In this document: positions 18,259 to 27,283 of the stretch, piece by piece
Position numbering within the stretch: the stretch's first letter is position 1
How the letters are laid out: each line of letters starts with the position of its first letter
Assembly (NCBI GenBank): GCA_016930535.1
Contig: JAFGGN010000134.1
Span: forward strand, 1-48,264
Reading direction: 5' to 3'
Length of the DNA: 48,264 bases
Source: a bacterium
Lineage (GTDB): Bacteria > Zhuqueibacterota > QNDG01 > JAFGCO01
Notes under the pieces: model-generated
Told to the model about the DNA's origin: nothing
Database searches by the model: none
What the model saw: the letters and a program-made list of their open reading frames with translations, nothing else
Program-made: the position numbers and the translations under genes

Positions 18259-20712
18259 TCAATTAAACTGAAACCTCACTTTATACTCCGGGACAAATCT
18301 GATATGGTTTAATTTAAAATACTTCCTGGATTCCTGAAAATCAGGAACGCTTTCAGGCGCAAAGTCCTGAAAAAAGGGCGCATCCTTGGTTAATGGTCTG
18401 AAATACAAAACCATTTCATTGCCGGATGAGCCGTCCCAAAACCGTTTTAAACCGATGTCCCATGTTTTTCCGAAATAAAAATGGTCGGCGACAAGCTCTC
18501 CGTTTAGAAACAGCATGCCCGTATCGCCGGTATAATCGATATTTAAAAACAGATCATTCAGATGCTTATCCTTTTCAGGAAGCGACAGGCAGTACTTATT
18601 TTCAGTAATTTTTTTAATACCGGGTTCAATTTCAATTTTCGGAAGGGATATTTCAAAATGAGAAAAAATTGCTTCATCCGCAGGGCTTTTTGTAATCGTT
18701 CCAGCGTCGGTCGTTGCCTCACCACTCAATTCCGGATAGATATCAAATGCGATGAGCGGCTTTCCACGACTGACCGCTTCAAATTGACCGTTGTTTTGCA
18801 GAACAACGGCATCTGAAAAAATCAGATGTTCATTCCCGTCAATGACCGCTTTCCATGCATGCAATGCCGTTTCACGCGGGACCACTAAAACTTTAACCTG
18901 TTCATTGATTGTCAGCTGACCAGGAAGATCCGCAGAAAATCGAGCCACGACATGGTCCCCGCTTTCATGAACCTGACAATTGATGGTTTCAAACGTGATA
19001 TCCGGACCGGTCCTGATCGACAACTCGGGTTCGATCCCGTCGATTGCAAAAAACACGGTCATGTGATCGTTTTCATTCTCCAGTTTTGTCAGCAGCTGAG
19101 CGGAAGCATAATTCAGATGAAACCCTGACATATCGAAATTAAAGGGCAAAATGGCATTCTCTTCACGCTTCAGGGTAAACGAGGAGGCTTCAGGGATATG
19201 CATGAGGCCGTGCCGTGTTTCCAGTTGGAACTGAATGTCCTGAATATCCCTTGTCCGCAAATGATCCTGAAAATTCAGCATAAAGATGAAACCGCTGTCG
19301 CCGGATTTCCTGACAGCGTAGCGCAGCGTATCCGTATTTTTAGGATTTCGATTGGACTGCCCGGGAAGCACGACACCCATGGGAGCAAGAAGATCACCGA
19401 AATCATTGAGAAAATAATGCAGCAGTTTCAGGCGGTGAAAGGATTCTTTGATCTGGCCGAATTCACCGACAGGTGCCTGGAAATCGTATGATATTTTCGG
19501 GTAACCGTAGGCCTCATCACTGAAAAAACCGTTTTCGCCTTTGGGCGTGGAACCGCCATGGACCATATAATAACCGATACCGTTGGCCCCGCTGCCGATA
19601 AAACGATTGATCAGCGCATCCAGACTTTTCGGCGGCACAACCGGGCGCCGGTTGTACCGCACCATGATACCGCCGCTGATTTCTGCAGCAAAGCAGGGAT
19701 AATCCTCCGCATCGTAACGTACCGGCGCATAATCCGGATTCTTTTGAAGCTCTGTATAAATATAAAACGGAGAGAACTTTTGTGACGACCATGTCGGATA
19801 CGCATAGGCAGCCGTCACGGGCAGCGTTTCATTTTCTATGATGGCCGCATAACCCCATCCGGTTGCCGTATAAACGGGCACATCGATTCCGGTTTTTTCC
19901 GCCAGTGCCTTAAGGATTTTCATATGTTCAATACCCAGACCGGCATAGGGATTTATCTTTTCGGCGCTGCCCGCACCTGCCGCAGTATATTCCCTGTCCC
20001 GTTCGGCATAAGTACCGTCATACGGCTGGCCGGGATAGGTCAGTCCCCAGGGCGCCCAGGAATGCTGAAATTCATTTTCCAGCTGCACGGCGATGACGGG
20101 ACCGCCATCTTTGAACAGGAGTCCTTTTATCTGCCTGAATATTTCACCGTAAAACCGTTCAACATACCGCAAATAACCGGGATCATTGGAACGGACGATC
20201 ACGGGCCGGCCAAGGAGCCAGTCCGGAAGTCCCCCGTTGCGGATTTCACCGTGGCAGAACGGTCCCACTCTCACAATCACCCTGAGATTGTTTTTATCAC
20301 ACAGCTCTATAAATTTCCGGAGATTTTTATCTCCTTTCCAATCGAATACACCTTCTGTCTCTTCATGGATATTCCAGAACACGTACGTGGCAATGATATT
20401 GACGCCGCCTGCCTTTAGTTTCCGTATCGACTCGTCCCAGTATTGACCTGGGTAGCGGGCATAGTGAAATTCACCGGTAACAGGAATGACCGGCTTTCCG
20501 TCCATGGACAGATAAAAACTGTTCACCGTGATTAAATCGCCCTGACTGTTTTCGCCCCCCATTTGCAAATGACCGGTCCGGACGGGCTTTTCCGGTGATG
20601 TCAGATTGATTTTATATAGTCCGGCAGACAAGGTGCCATGATGAACGAGGCTGCCCAAAATGAATAAAATACAGCAGCACGCACCCGTTTTGGGTGATCC
20701 GGTCAGCTTCAT
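18259..20712 (-). CDS. GH35 beta-galactosidase
   Basis: Exported 817-residue member of glycoside hydrolase family 35, with a signal peptide (about 1-30). The barrel begins with FYLSMDGKPVIPVTGEFHYAR (65-85), followed by WDESIRKLKAGGVN and TYVFWNIHE. The acid/base is Glu214 in QLENE and the nucleophile is Glu344 in AAEISGG. Domains after about 420 are beta-rich and end in a jelly-roll with GELVADHFYFGKTWDIGL. The family removes terminal beta-galactose, here probably from galactan side chains of RG-I. There is no lipobox or sorting tail, so it is probably periplasmic. It is placed between the UroD-like gene (67-base gap) and GH2 (58-base gap). A perfect 14-base palindrome lies 1 base beyond its stop codon. 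Confidence 0.92.
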   Translation of the reverse strand: MKLTGSPKTGACCCILFILGSLVHHGTLSAGLYKINLTSPEKPVRTGHLQMGGENSQGDLITVNSFYLSMDGKPVIPVTGEFHYARYPGQYWDESIRKLKAGGVNIIATYVFWNIHEETEGVFDWKGDKNLRKFIELCDKNNLRVIVRVGPFCHGEIRNGGLPDWLLGRPVIVRSNDPGYLRYVERFYGEIFRQIKGLLFKDGGPVIAVQLENEFQHSWAPWGLTYPGQPYDGTYAERDREYTAAGAGSAEKINPYAGLGIEHMKILKALAEKTGIDVPVYTATGWGYAAIIENETLPVTAAYAYPTWSSQKFSPFYIYTELQKNPDYAPVRYDAEDYPCFAAEISGGIMVRYNRRPVVPPKSLDALINRFIGSGANGIGYYMVHGGSTPKGENGFFSDEAYGYPKISYDFQAPVGEFGQIKESFHRLKLLHYFLNDFGDLLAPMGVVLPGQSNRNPKNTDTLRYAVRKSGDSGFIFMLNFQDHLRTRDIQDIQFQLETRHGLMHIPEASSFTLKREENAILPFNFDMSGFHLNYASAQLLTKLENENDHMTVFFAIDGIEPELSIRTGPDITFETINCQVHESGDHVVARFSADLPGQLTINEQVKVLVVPRETALHAWKAVIDGNEHLIFSDAVVLQNNGQFEAVSRGKPLIAFDIYPELSGEATTDAGTITKSPADEAIFSHFEISLPKIEIEPGIKKITENKYCLSLPEKDKHLNDLFLNIDYTGDTGMLFLNGELVADHFYFGKTWDIGLKRFWDGSSGNEMVLYFRPLTKDAPFFQDFAPESVPDFQESRKYFKLNHIRFVPEYKVRFQFN

Positions 20713-20779
20713 TTTCTCATTTTCCCGGATAACTGAAAGAAATTATATCGTCAATGAACATTCGATTGAGCACTCCATT

Positions 20780-22039
20780 CTACTGATTGAATTCCTTCAC
20801 CGCATCGATCATGGCCACAATATTTTCAACGGGCGTGTTTGCCTGAACATTGTGAACGGAGCTGAATACAAATCCCCCGTCCCTGGCAAAAATTTCGCAT
20901 TGCCGCAAAACCGCTGTCCGGACTTCACCGGGCGTGCCAAACGGCAGTATTTTTTGCGTATCCACACCGCCTCCCCAAAACACAATCTGATCACCGTATT
21001 CATCTTTTAATTGCCGGCAATCCATGTTTGCTGCATTGTACTGAACCGGATTCAATATATCAAATCCTGATTTGATCAGGGATGGAATGAGTGACTTGAT
21101 CGATCCGCAGCAATGTTTGAATGTTTTCCAGGATGTATTTTCATGGATCCAGTCATTGACCTTCCGGTAATAAGGCATCCATATACTTTCATAGGTTTCC
21201 ACGGAGCAGAACGTGGAGTTCTGTGTCCCGAAATCCGTGCCGCATATGAATACGACATCGACGGCATCACGGATAACCGGCGCCAGAACGGACAAATTCT
21301 GAATGGCGATTTCGGATTGTGTTTCAAACATCCGATGAATGTAATCCCGCCTGGTCAATGTTGAAATATACCATTCTTCGACATCCCTGATTCCTTTGGG
21401 ATGTTTTAGCTGGACCGCGGGAATCAGTGCCACATCGCCGAATGCGGTGCCTCCGATATTCCCAACCAATGCGTTTTCGTTATGCCTGTTCGCTTCGATC
21501 ACACGCTTCCAGCGGGATATGTCTTCCGTGCCGATTACATTGAATTCTTCCGTGTTGTCTTCAGGATTGAGATTCGAATCCTCAATCGGCCCCTGCCGGT
21601 TCAGGGCGTCGAAAAAGAAACTCGATTTGGGCATTTTTGCACTGGGGGCAACGGATCGGTCACCCTGCGGATAAATCAGGATGTCGCCGTTTTCATCCTT
21701 CATTGTGTTGAAATCACCGGCGACAAGGACATTCTGTTCCCAGGGTGTTTTCCACTCTTTCCAGTTTTCATTTCTGAAACCGAACATGGTGTTTCCAATA
21801 TCGACCGGCCTCGTATCGATACCGATGATGTCGATCAATTCATCATCTATTTCCCCCAGCATCTGATAGGGTTCGATGACTTTCACCTGTTTTTTCCCCA
21901 GTCCGTAATAATTTCTCAAAGCCTCCACGCAACTCACATGCATGCCGGTCTGGCCCGTACCCCCAAAATCGACAGGGACGCGGTCCGGCTGGCTGTGATT
22001 CAAAGCCTGTTTGATTCTTTCTTTTGGCAACATAACCAT
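20780..22039 (-). CDS. UroD-like methyltransferase-fold protein of unknown substrate
   Basis: Cytoplasmic protein of 419 residues with no signal peptide. It has the uroporphyrinogen decarboxylase (URO-D) barrel: ERIKQALNHSQPDRVPVDFGG at the N-terminus, HCCGS at 309-313, DILNPVQ, and WGGGVDTQKILPFGTP at 355-370. Besides haem-pathway HemE, this superfamily holds zinc-dependent corrinoid methyltransferases (MtaA/CmuA type). In those enzymes a His-x-Cys motif binds zinc, and the His309/Cys310/Cys311 cluster could do the same. It lacks the usual HemE N-terminal signature, so haem synthesis is unlikely. Relatives are common beside glycan-degradation genes in several phyla and remain uncharacterised. 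A link to methyl groups of pectin or to sugar-acid decarboxylation is speculation. It starts 17 bases after the MFS gene's stop; ATG 22033 is an alternative start. Confidence 0.75.
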   Translation of the reverse strand: MVMLPKERIKQALNHSQPDRVPVDFGGTGQTGMHVSCVEALRNYYGLGKKQVKVIEPYQMLGEIDDELIDIIGIDTRPVDIGNTMFGFRNENWKEWKTPWEQNVLVAGDFNTMKDENGDILIYPQGDRSVAPSAKMPKSSFFFDALNRQGPIEDSNLNPEDNTEEFNVIGTEDISRWKRVIEANRHNENALVGNIGGTAFGDVALIPAVQLKHPKGIRDVEEWYISTLTRRDYIHRMFETQSEIAIQNLSVLAPVIRDAVDVVFICGTDFGTQNSTFCSVETYESIWMPYYRKVNDWIHENTSWKTFKHCCGSIKSLIPSLIKSGFDILNPVQYNAANMDCRQLKDEYGDQIVFWGGGVDTQKILPFGTPGEVRTAVLRQCEIFARDGGFVFSSVHNVQANTPVENIVAMIDAVKEFNQ

Positions 22040-22056
22040 CCCATCGACGAACGGAG

Positions 22057-23445
22057 TTATTTCACGAACTCTTGTTCGATCTTTTCAAGTGTTTTCCCTT
22101 TGGTTTCAGGCAATCGGGCTTTGATGAAAATGAATCCAATAAGACAGATTGCAGAATAAATCCAGAATGTCCCTGCTGCACCCAGGGATCTGTTCAGGAA
22201 CGGAAATGTATAGGTCAAAACGAAACAGGCGATCCACAGTGCAGAGACGGCGATTGACATGGCGGCTCCCCGGATCCGGTTTGGAAATATTTCAGAAATG
22301 ACCACCCAGGTAATCGGTGCCAGTGACATGGCATAGCAGGCAATTGCCGTGACCACGAGTATCAGCATATGGATTCCCTGGCTTCCCATAAAATAACCGA
22401 AACCGGTCAGCAAATAAATGCCGGTCAATCCGAATGCGCCCGTAAGCATGAGTGCCCGCCTTCCCCAACGATCCACGGTGAAAATGGCCACAAATGTAAA
22501 TACCAGATTCACGGTACCTGTAATAACGATGTTCAACAGGATATCGCTGATACCGTAACCGGCCTGGGAAAACACTTCTTCGGCATAATTAAAGATGACG
22601 TTGATGCCGCACCACTGCTGAAATACGGCCAGGAATACGCCAAGTCCCAAAATTTTCGTCATACCCGGCTTGAGCAGGTTTTTAAAATTCACTTTTTCAA
22701 AGTCATCCGCCAGCGTCTCTTTTATCTCAGCCAAAGTGCGGTCCGAATAATGATCTCCGCCGATTTTAAAAAGAATCAGGGCGGCCTTATCCTGTTTTGC
22801 ATTCCTGATCAGCCAGCGCGGACTTTCGGGGATAAAGAACATCAGGATAAAGAACATGAAGGCCGGCACGGTTTCGGCGCCAAACATCCAGCGCCATCCG
22901 GCCTGTCCGTTCCATGAATTTAAAATATACTCCGCTGACGCATTTTCAGGCACAGGCCTGGCGATCATCCAGTTGATTCCCTGTGCCATTAAAATACCGA
23001 TTACGATGGTCAACTGATTGATTGAAACGAATCGCCCCCTTATTTCGGCCGGTGACAATTCAGCAATATACATCGGGGAAAGTGTGGAAGCGATTCCGAT
23101 ACCGATACCGCCAATCAGCCGGTAAACAACAAACAGGGTAAAATCCGGTGCCAGCGCAGTTCCGATGGCCGAAAGCGTAAACAGGAATCCGGCACAGATC
23201 AAAAGCTTTTTCCGGCCGAATCGATCGCTCAATCCGCCTGCAATCAGGGCTCCGATCAGACATCCTGCCAAGGCGCTGCTCATTGCCCAGCCGATTTGAA
23301 ATGCGGTGTTCAGGCTGAAAAATTTCTCATAAAAAGGTTTCGCTCCGCCAATCACGACCCAATCGTATCCAAAGAGCAGACCGCCCATGGCTGCCACCAG
23401 ACTGATAAACCAGATGTAATTCATATTGTAAGATCTGTCTGTCAA
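22057..23445 (-). CDS. Sugar-porter family MFS transporter (XylE-like)
   Basis: Inner-membrane proton-linked sugar transporter of the sugar porter family, about 462 residues with twelve predicted helices. Diagnostic motifs are GGLLFGYDWVVIGG in helix 1, DRFGRKK in loop 2-3, PESPRWLIR at the end of helix 6, DRWGRRALM in loop 8-9 and PETKGKT near the C-terminus. The start is placed at TTG 23445, where GGAG lies 6 bases upstream. It gives an N-terminus (MTDRSYNMNYIW) like that of close family members. The frame is open to 23541, but that would overlap the PL22 gene and add a charged, non-membrane leader. ATG 23424 is another option. The family imports xylose, arabinose, galactose or related monosaccharides. 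In this locus arabinose, galactose or a uronate is plausible. Confidence 0.85.
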   Translation of the reverse strand: MTDRSYNMNYIWFISLVAAMGGLLFGYDWVVIGGAKPFYEKFFSLNTAFQIGWAMSSALAGCLIGALIAGGLSDRFGRKKLLICAGFLFTLSAIGTALAPDFTLFVVYRLIGGIGIGIASTLSPMYIAELSPAEIRGRFVSINQLTIVIGILMAQGINWMIARPVPENASAEYILNSWNGQAGWRWMFGAETVPAFMFFILMFFIPESPRWLIRNAKQDKAALILFKIGGDHYSDRTLAEIKETLADDFEKVNFKNLLKPGMTKILGLGVFLAVFQQWCGINVIFNYAEEVFSQAGYGISDILLNIVITGTVNLVFTFVAIFTVDRWGRRALMLTGAFGLTGIYLLTGFGYFMGSQGIHMLILVVTAIACYAMSLAPITWVVISEIFPNRIRGAAMSIAVSALWIACFVLTYTFPFLNRSLGAAGTFWIYSAICLIGFIFIKARLPETKGKTLEKIEQEFVK

Positions 23446-23491
23446 GTTCAGCTCCAATTCATGATACCTGCGGTTTGATGACGAAATCCGG

Positions 23492-24745
23492 TCACCGGTA
23501 TTTTTCCGTTTCCACGGCATAGATCTGGCTGGATCCTTCAAAATTGGCCCTGAAAATCACCCGTTTCCCATCCGGAGCAAAATGGACGTTCGGTTCCAGA
23601 TTATAATCATGACGGGCCATATTCACGAGCCGGTCCGCTTTCAGGCTGTCCTTTTCGGGATGGAACAGGTATAACCATTGACCGTCTTTTGCATGGGCGA
23701 CCTGGGTCGAATCTCCCCCGTCACCGCAAAAGGTGGTTTGATCCGGTGAAATGTTAAAATGAATGGACCATTCATCCCGTTTCATGGCATAACGCTTTTC
23801 GTGTCCTGTTTCAATGTCCACACCGGCCAGAAAAAAAGTATCGCCTCTTGGAATCTGAAGATCGAACCAGATCGTTTTTCCGTCCCTGCTGAAAAATTCA
23901 TGCCCTGCTATTTCACGATATACGGTTCGTTTATGCATCAGCCTGACGTCTCCGGTATTGATATCCGACAGCCATATGCGATCGAGCAGATGCCACGGCC
24001 CTTCATGACAAAACATGAGGCATTCGGGATCTTTTGGCGAAAACTGAACGTGATTCAGCCAAGCCGTATCACTGTGAACGATATTGAACGTACCATCCTC
24101 AATGTTTATGGTAAACAGTGTATGCGGCAGTCTGGCCTCGAAAATGAGATTGAAATAACTGCTTTTCTGTGGATTTTTTCTGAGCAGTTCCCGTTTTTCC
24201 GGCGCACTGTAAACACCGGCCAGCAGAGTCTCATCCGCATTGAGCGTCGTTACATGGCCTTCGATCGATTCGGGGAACACATAGACCAGCCGCGTCTGAC
24301 GGTGATCGACATGGGCCGCAAAAACACTGTCGCGGCTCTGAAAAAATACTTCCCTTCGAACCCTGCCGACAATTTCACCGGAAATAGGTCCGGGATGACG
24401 GGTCAATTGATCGATATCCCCTGTCTTCAGATTGATCGTGAACAGCTGCATGCGTTCTCCGGAAGGCCCGGCAGACCGGCCAGCGATCGAGCTCCCGTAA
24501 AAAACCATGATATCGCCTTCATCGCCTAAAGCGGGAATAAACGGATTGTTGTGAAAGTAAAAACTTCTGTTGTTTCCTTCCCTGCGTGACAGGCGCACGA
24601 TTTTATAACCGGTGTCCCTGTCAATCCATTCGAGCGGCATCGGTTTTTGTGATCCGGTTTCCAGCCGTTCTATGGCCCGTTGACCGTGAACCGCTGAAAT
24701 GCACAGCCAAAGCAGCGTCATGATCCGGATATTCGCTTTCATCAT
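23492..24745 (-). CDS. ogl: Exported PL22 oligogalacturonate lyase
   Basis: A 417-residue seven-bladed propeller of polysaccharide lyase family 22. These enzymes split unsaturated digalacturonate into 5-keto-4-deoxyuronate using a divalent metal. Recognisable family stretches are NNPFIPALGDEGDIMVFY, NHVQFSPKDPECLMFCHEGP, HEFFSRDGKTIWFD and EPNVHFAPDGKRVIFRAN. The histidines in CHEGPWH, GHEFF and WSIHFN, together with others in these blades, are candidates for the metal and Bronsted roles. The N-terminus (MKANIRIMTLLWLCISAVHGQ) looks like a Sec signal peptide ending near HGQ, whereas enterobacterial Ogl is cytoplasmic. The start is among three close ATGs; GAGG at 24752-24755 best suits ATG 24745 or 24742. 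It lies between RhaM and the MFS transporter, as expected for periplasmic processing before import. Confidence 0.85.
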   Translation of the reverse strand: MMKANIRIMTLLWLCISAVHGQRAIERLETGSQKPMPLEWIDRDTGYKIVRLSRREGNNRSFYFHNNPFIPALGDEGDIMVFYGSSIAGRSAGPSGERMQLFTINLKTGDIDQLTRHPGPISGEIVGRVRREVFFQSRDSVFAAHVDHRQTRLVYVFPESIEGHVTTLNADETLLAGVYSAPEKRELLRKNPQKSSYFNLIFEARLPHTLFTINIEDGTFNIVHSDTAWLNHVQFSPKDPECLMFCHEGPWHLLDRIWLSDINTGDVRLMHKRTVYREIAGHEFFSRDGKTIWFDLQIPRGDTFFLAGVDIETGHEKRYAMKRDEWSIHFNISPDQTTFCGDGGDSTQVAHAKDGQWLYLFHPEKDSLKADRLVNMARHDYNLEPNVHFAPDGKRVIFRANFEGSSQIYAVETEKYR

Positions 24746-24813
24746 ACACATCCTCGTTCAAATTGAGCCGTCACCATGTTAACAATGGAATCGCTATTCC
24801 CGGATCGGGCTGT

Positions 24814-25128
24814 TTATTCCAGATAGAAAACCTCCTCAAGAGGAATGGACACGGGAGAATTATCCGGATTCGTATCCATGATATCCGCCATGTATGCCCA
24901 CCACTTTTTCACAATTTCTGTCTGACCCAGATCCTGTGAACCGCTCTCACCCACTATTTTCTGAACCGCAAACAGTGTACCGGTTTCTTCATCGAGAAAG
25001 ATCGAGTAATCCCGGATACCGGCGTCATGCAGCAGCTTTTTAAGCTCGGGCCAGATTTCATGATGCCGTTTTATATACGCATCCTTGAAACCCGGTTTCA
25101 ATTTCATTTTAAAAGCGCATCGTTTCAT
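24814..25128 (-). CDS. rhaM: L-rhamnose mutarotase
   Basis: RhaM interconverts the alpha and beta anomers of L-rhamnose in the cytoplasm. With the start at ATG 25128 the product is 104 residues, the same length as E. coli RhaM, and aligns from its first residues (MKRCAFKMKL against MIRKAFVMQV). The conserved His22 in KRHHEIWPEL, Tyr in IRDYSIFLD, the paired Trp in VKKWWAYM and the NPDNSPV segment near the end all match. Upstream in-frame ATGs at 25134 and 25137 and a start at 25179 are possible, but the last would overlap the GH31 gene. It is the only rhamnose-catabolism gene in the window, which shows that rhamnose is an end product of this locus. Confidence 0.93.
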   Translation of the reverse strand: MKRCAFKMKLKPGFKDAYIKRHHEIWPELKKLLHDAGIRDYSIFLDEETGTLFAVQKIVGESGSQDLGQTEIVKKWWAYMADIMDTNPDNSPVSIPLEEVFYLE

Positions 25129-25144
25129 AATCATCATCTTTCTG

Positions 25145-27250
25145 TTAGTGATCCTGGTGCCATCCCTCCGCTTTTTCAAGTTCGGTCAGATCGGGTTTTT
25201 CAGCCGCAATCCGGAGTGATTCCTGATAAAGCCCGTTCAGGTTGCCTAAATCGATTTTTGATCCCTTTCGGATGAAAATGGGGATTTTGTAGGGAGGAAC
25301 TTCTGTTTCAATCATTTTTCCGCCCTTATGGACTTTCTTCCCGTCCCAGGCATCGATCCAGTTTTCTCCGGCAGGCAGATACAGTGAATGCCTGGTTTTC
25401 CCTTTTTCCCACACGGCCGATACCAGGATGTCCGGTCCGAACTGATAGGTTTGCCAGTCTTCCCAGGCTTCGGGCTGATCCGGATATAACAGAAACAACG
25501 GACGGACAATCGGCATGCCGGTCTGACTGGCTTCTTTGGCCAGGTCATGGAGATACGGCACGAGTTTCATTCTTGTGACCGCATAGAGTCTCCACGTTGC
25601 GATCAGCTCTGTGTCATAGGCGGGTGTGTCGGGAGAATTCCAGAAACCCCGGTCGACATTGGGGCCGTTTTCCATGATCGGGCAAAAACAGCCGAATCCC
25701 AGCCAGCGCATGCAGGTTTCCCGGTTGAACATTCGGCCGTAGCCTCCGATATCGGATCCCCAGACCGGATATCCCATGACTGCGCAGCGCTGAACTGCGA
25801 TAATGACGGAACGCAGCCCTTCGGGAGTTCCCCTCGGATCACCGGACCACATGGCGCCGTACCGGGCGCTCCCCGTATATTGCGCCCGCGGAAACAGAAT
25901 GAAATCCTCGTTTAAAACCGGGTTGACTGCATGATAAGCGGCCCTGACGTACTGAACAGGGTAATCATTGTAATTTTCACGGTAGGTTGTGCCGGCCGAT
26001 GTGACGAGATGAAGGGAATCCAGTAATTTTTCACCGTCCGCCCTGTCCATTTTGAATCCCTTGATTCCCATCCTGGCCAGCTTGCCGGGACCGTTTTCAC
26101 CCCACCATTGACAGGCCTCTTCATTGGTAAAATCCATAAGCACCTGGCGTGCCTGTTTCCAGATGTTGCTTTTCAGAGAATATCCCTTTTCCTCGGCCAC
26201 ATCGGCCATATCGCCCATTACGAACGGCGCGATCCATATCATCATTTCAATCTGCCTGCTGTTCAGCCATCGGATCATCTGTTCCGGATTGGGGAATCTT
26301 TCGGGATCGAATTCATAATCATCAAATCCTCTTGGACCGGGCCCCCATGGACGGTCCAGCCAGTACGCCGTACAGGGGATTCCATACGCCTGCATCATCA
26401 GCACATCTTCCACAACCTCGCTGTTGAACGGCGCGTGGACCTCGGTTCCGTCATAGTATTCCTTGCGATGCACGTGGTTGTCACGCCAGCGCCACGGGCC
26501 GAGTGCCCATTCCGGCGGTACAACCGAAGGACCGGTTTCCAGGGCGTGATTCTGAACAATCTGCAGGGGATTCCCGAGATAAATTTTGAATGCGAACGCA
26601 GGCCCTTCAAAGGCGATTTGTACCGTATTCTGATATTCCCTGCAAAAATCGAAGTTGCCCGGCCAGGTTCCCCTGACAAAAATGCCGTAATTGGCGGATG
26701 AGATATAAAACGGTGCATACGCAGAAACCGTGGGCTTCAGTTTCATCTCGACATGCTCGCCACGCAAATTCATGGCCGTTTCAATGCCTTCCGCCCAGGA
26801 GTTGGTTTGAGGACCATCCACAACGCGTTCAAAAATGCCCGTAAAATATTCGTCCTCATCCGCTGCGATATTGATAAACCATTGTGTGGCCTCCGCATGG
26901 TCCCCGGTTTTCAGGGTGAAGGCCCATTCGATTTCATTATCCCGGGTATCAACCTGCAGCTCGACCCTCGTGAGCGAATCGATTTTCCACAAACAGGCGG
27001 TCGCTCCCGCTTCACCGGCCATGATTTCCGGCTTCCCCTTTATCCAGAAAACGGCGCCGTCTTTTTCGAATCCGATGCTCCCCTTCAGAGAAGATACCGG
27101 CCGGATGTTCACCTGCCTGCCGGACGGATTGAGAATTGACACTGCCGGGAATCCGTTGTCTTTATCGATGATGACCCTTTGTGCAAACAAAGAGAAAGTA
27201 AAAACCAGGGCTGCGGTGATCGCCGTGACTGAATGTTTTGAAGATAACAT
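25145..27250 (-). CDS. GH31 alpha-glycosidase (alpha-xylosidase/alpha-galactosidase type)
   Basis: An exported family 31 glycoside hydrolase of 701 residues. The start is taken at ATG 27250, with GGAG 11 bases upstream and a signal peptide (about 1-24, ending LFAQ) directly after it; the TTG at 27277 has no ribosome site. The barrel spans about 240-600. The nucleophile is Asp402 in GFKMDRADGE and the acid/base is Asp471 in MWSGDPRGT. The segment VWGSDIGGY is also typical. C-terminal beta domains end with PIFIRKGSKI. Family activities include alpha-glucosidase, alpha-xylosidase and alpha-galactosidase. The unusual KMDRADGE nucleophile loop points to a poorly studied subgroup. The natural substrate in a pectin locus is unclear; alpha-galactosyl or alpha-xylosyl decorations are possible. 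Confidence 0.87.
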   Translation of the reverse strand: MLSSKHSVTAITAALVFTFSLFAQRVIIDKDNGFPAVSILNPSGRQVNIRPVSSLKGSIGFEKDGAVFWIKGKPEIMAGEAGATACLWKIDSLTRVELQVDTRDNEIEWAFTLKTGDHAEATQWFINIAADEDEYFTGIFERVVDGPQTNSWAEGIETAMNLRGEHVEMKLKPTVSAYAPFYISSANYGIFVRGTWPGNFDFCREYQNTVQIAFEGPAFAFKIYLGNPLQIVQNHALETGPSVVPPEWALGPWRWRDNHVHRKEYYDGTEVHAPFNSEVVEDVLMMQAYGIPCTAYWLDRPWGPGPRGFDDYEFDPERFPNPEQMIRWLNSRQIEMMIWIAPFVMGDMADVAEEKGYSLKSNIWKQARQVLMDFTNEEACQWWGENGPGKLARMGIKGFKMDRADGEKLLDSLHLVTSAGTTYRENYNDYPVQYVRAAYHAVNPVLNEDFILFPRAQYTGSARYGAMWSGDPRGTPEGLRSVIIAVQRCAVMGYPVWGSDIGGYGRMFNRETCMRWLGFGCFCPIMENGPNVDRGFWNSPDTPAYDTELIATWRLYAVTRMKLVPYLHDLAKEASQTGMPIVRPLFLLYPDQPEAWEDWQTYQFGPDILVSAVWEKGKTRHSLYLPAGENWIDAWDGKKVHKGGKMIETEVPPYKIPIFIRKGSKIDLGNLNGLYQESLRIAAEKPDLTELEKAEGWHQDH

Positions 27251-27283
27251 GATTTTCAACGCTCCATATTTTATCAATTGAAT

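Noticed and set aside
20780..22039. Assignment of the UroD-like gene as HemE of haem biosynthesis
   Set aside because: The N-terminal and active-site pattern differs from HemE, and the surroundings are entirely glycan-related.
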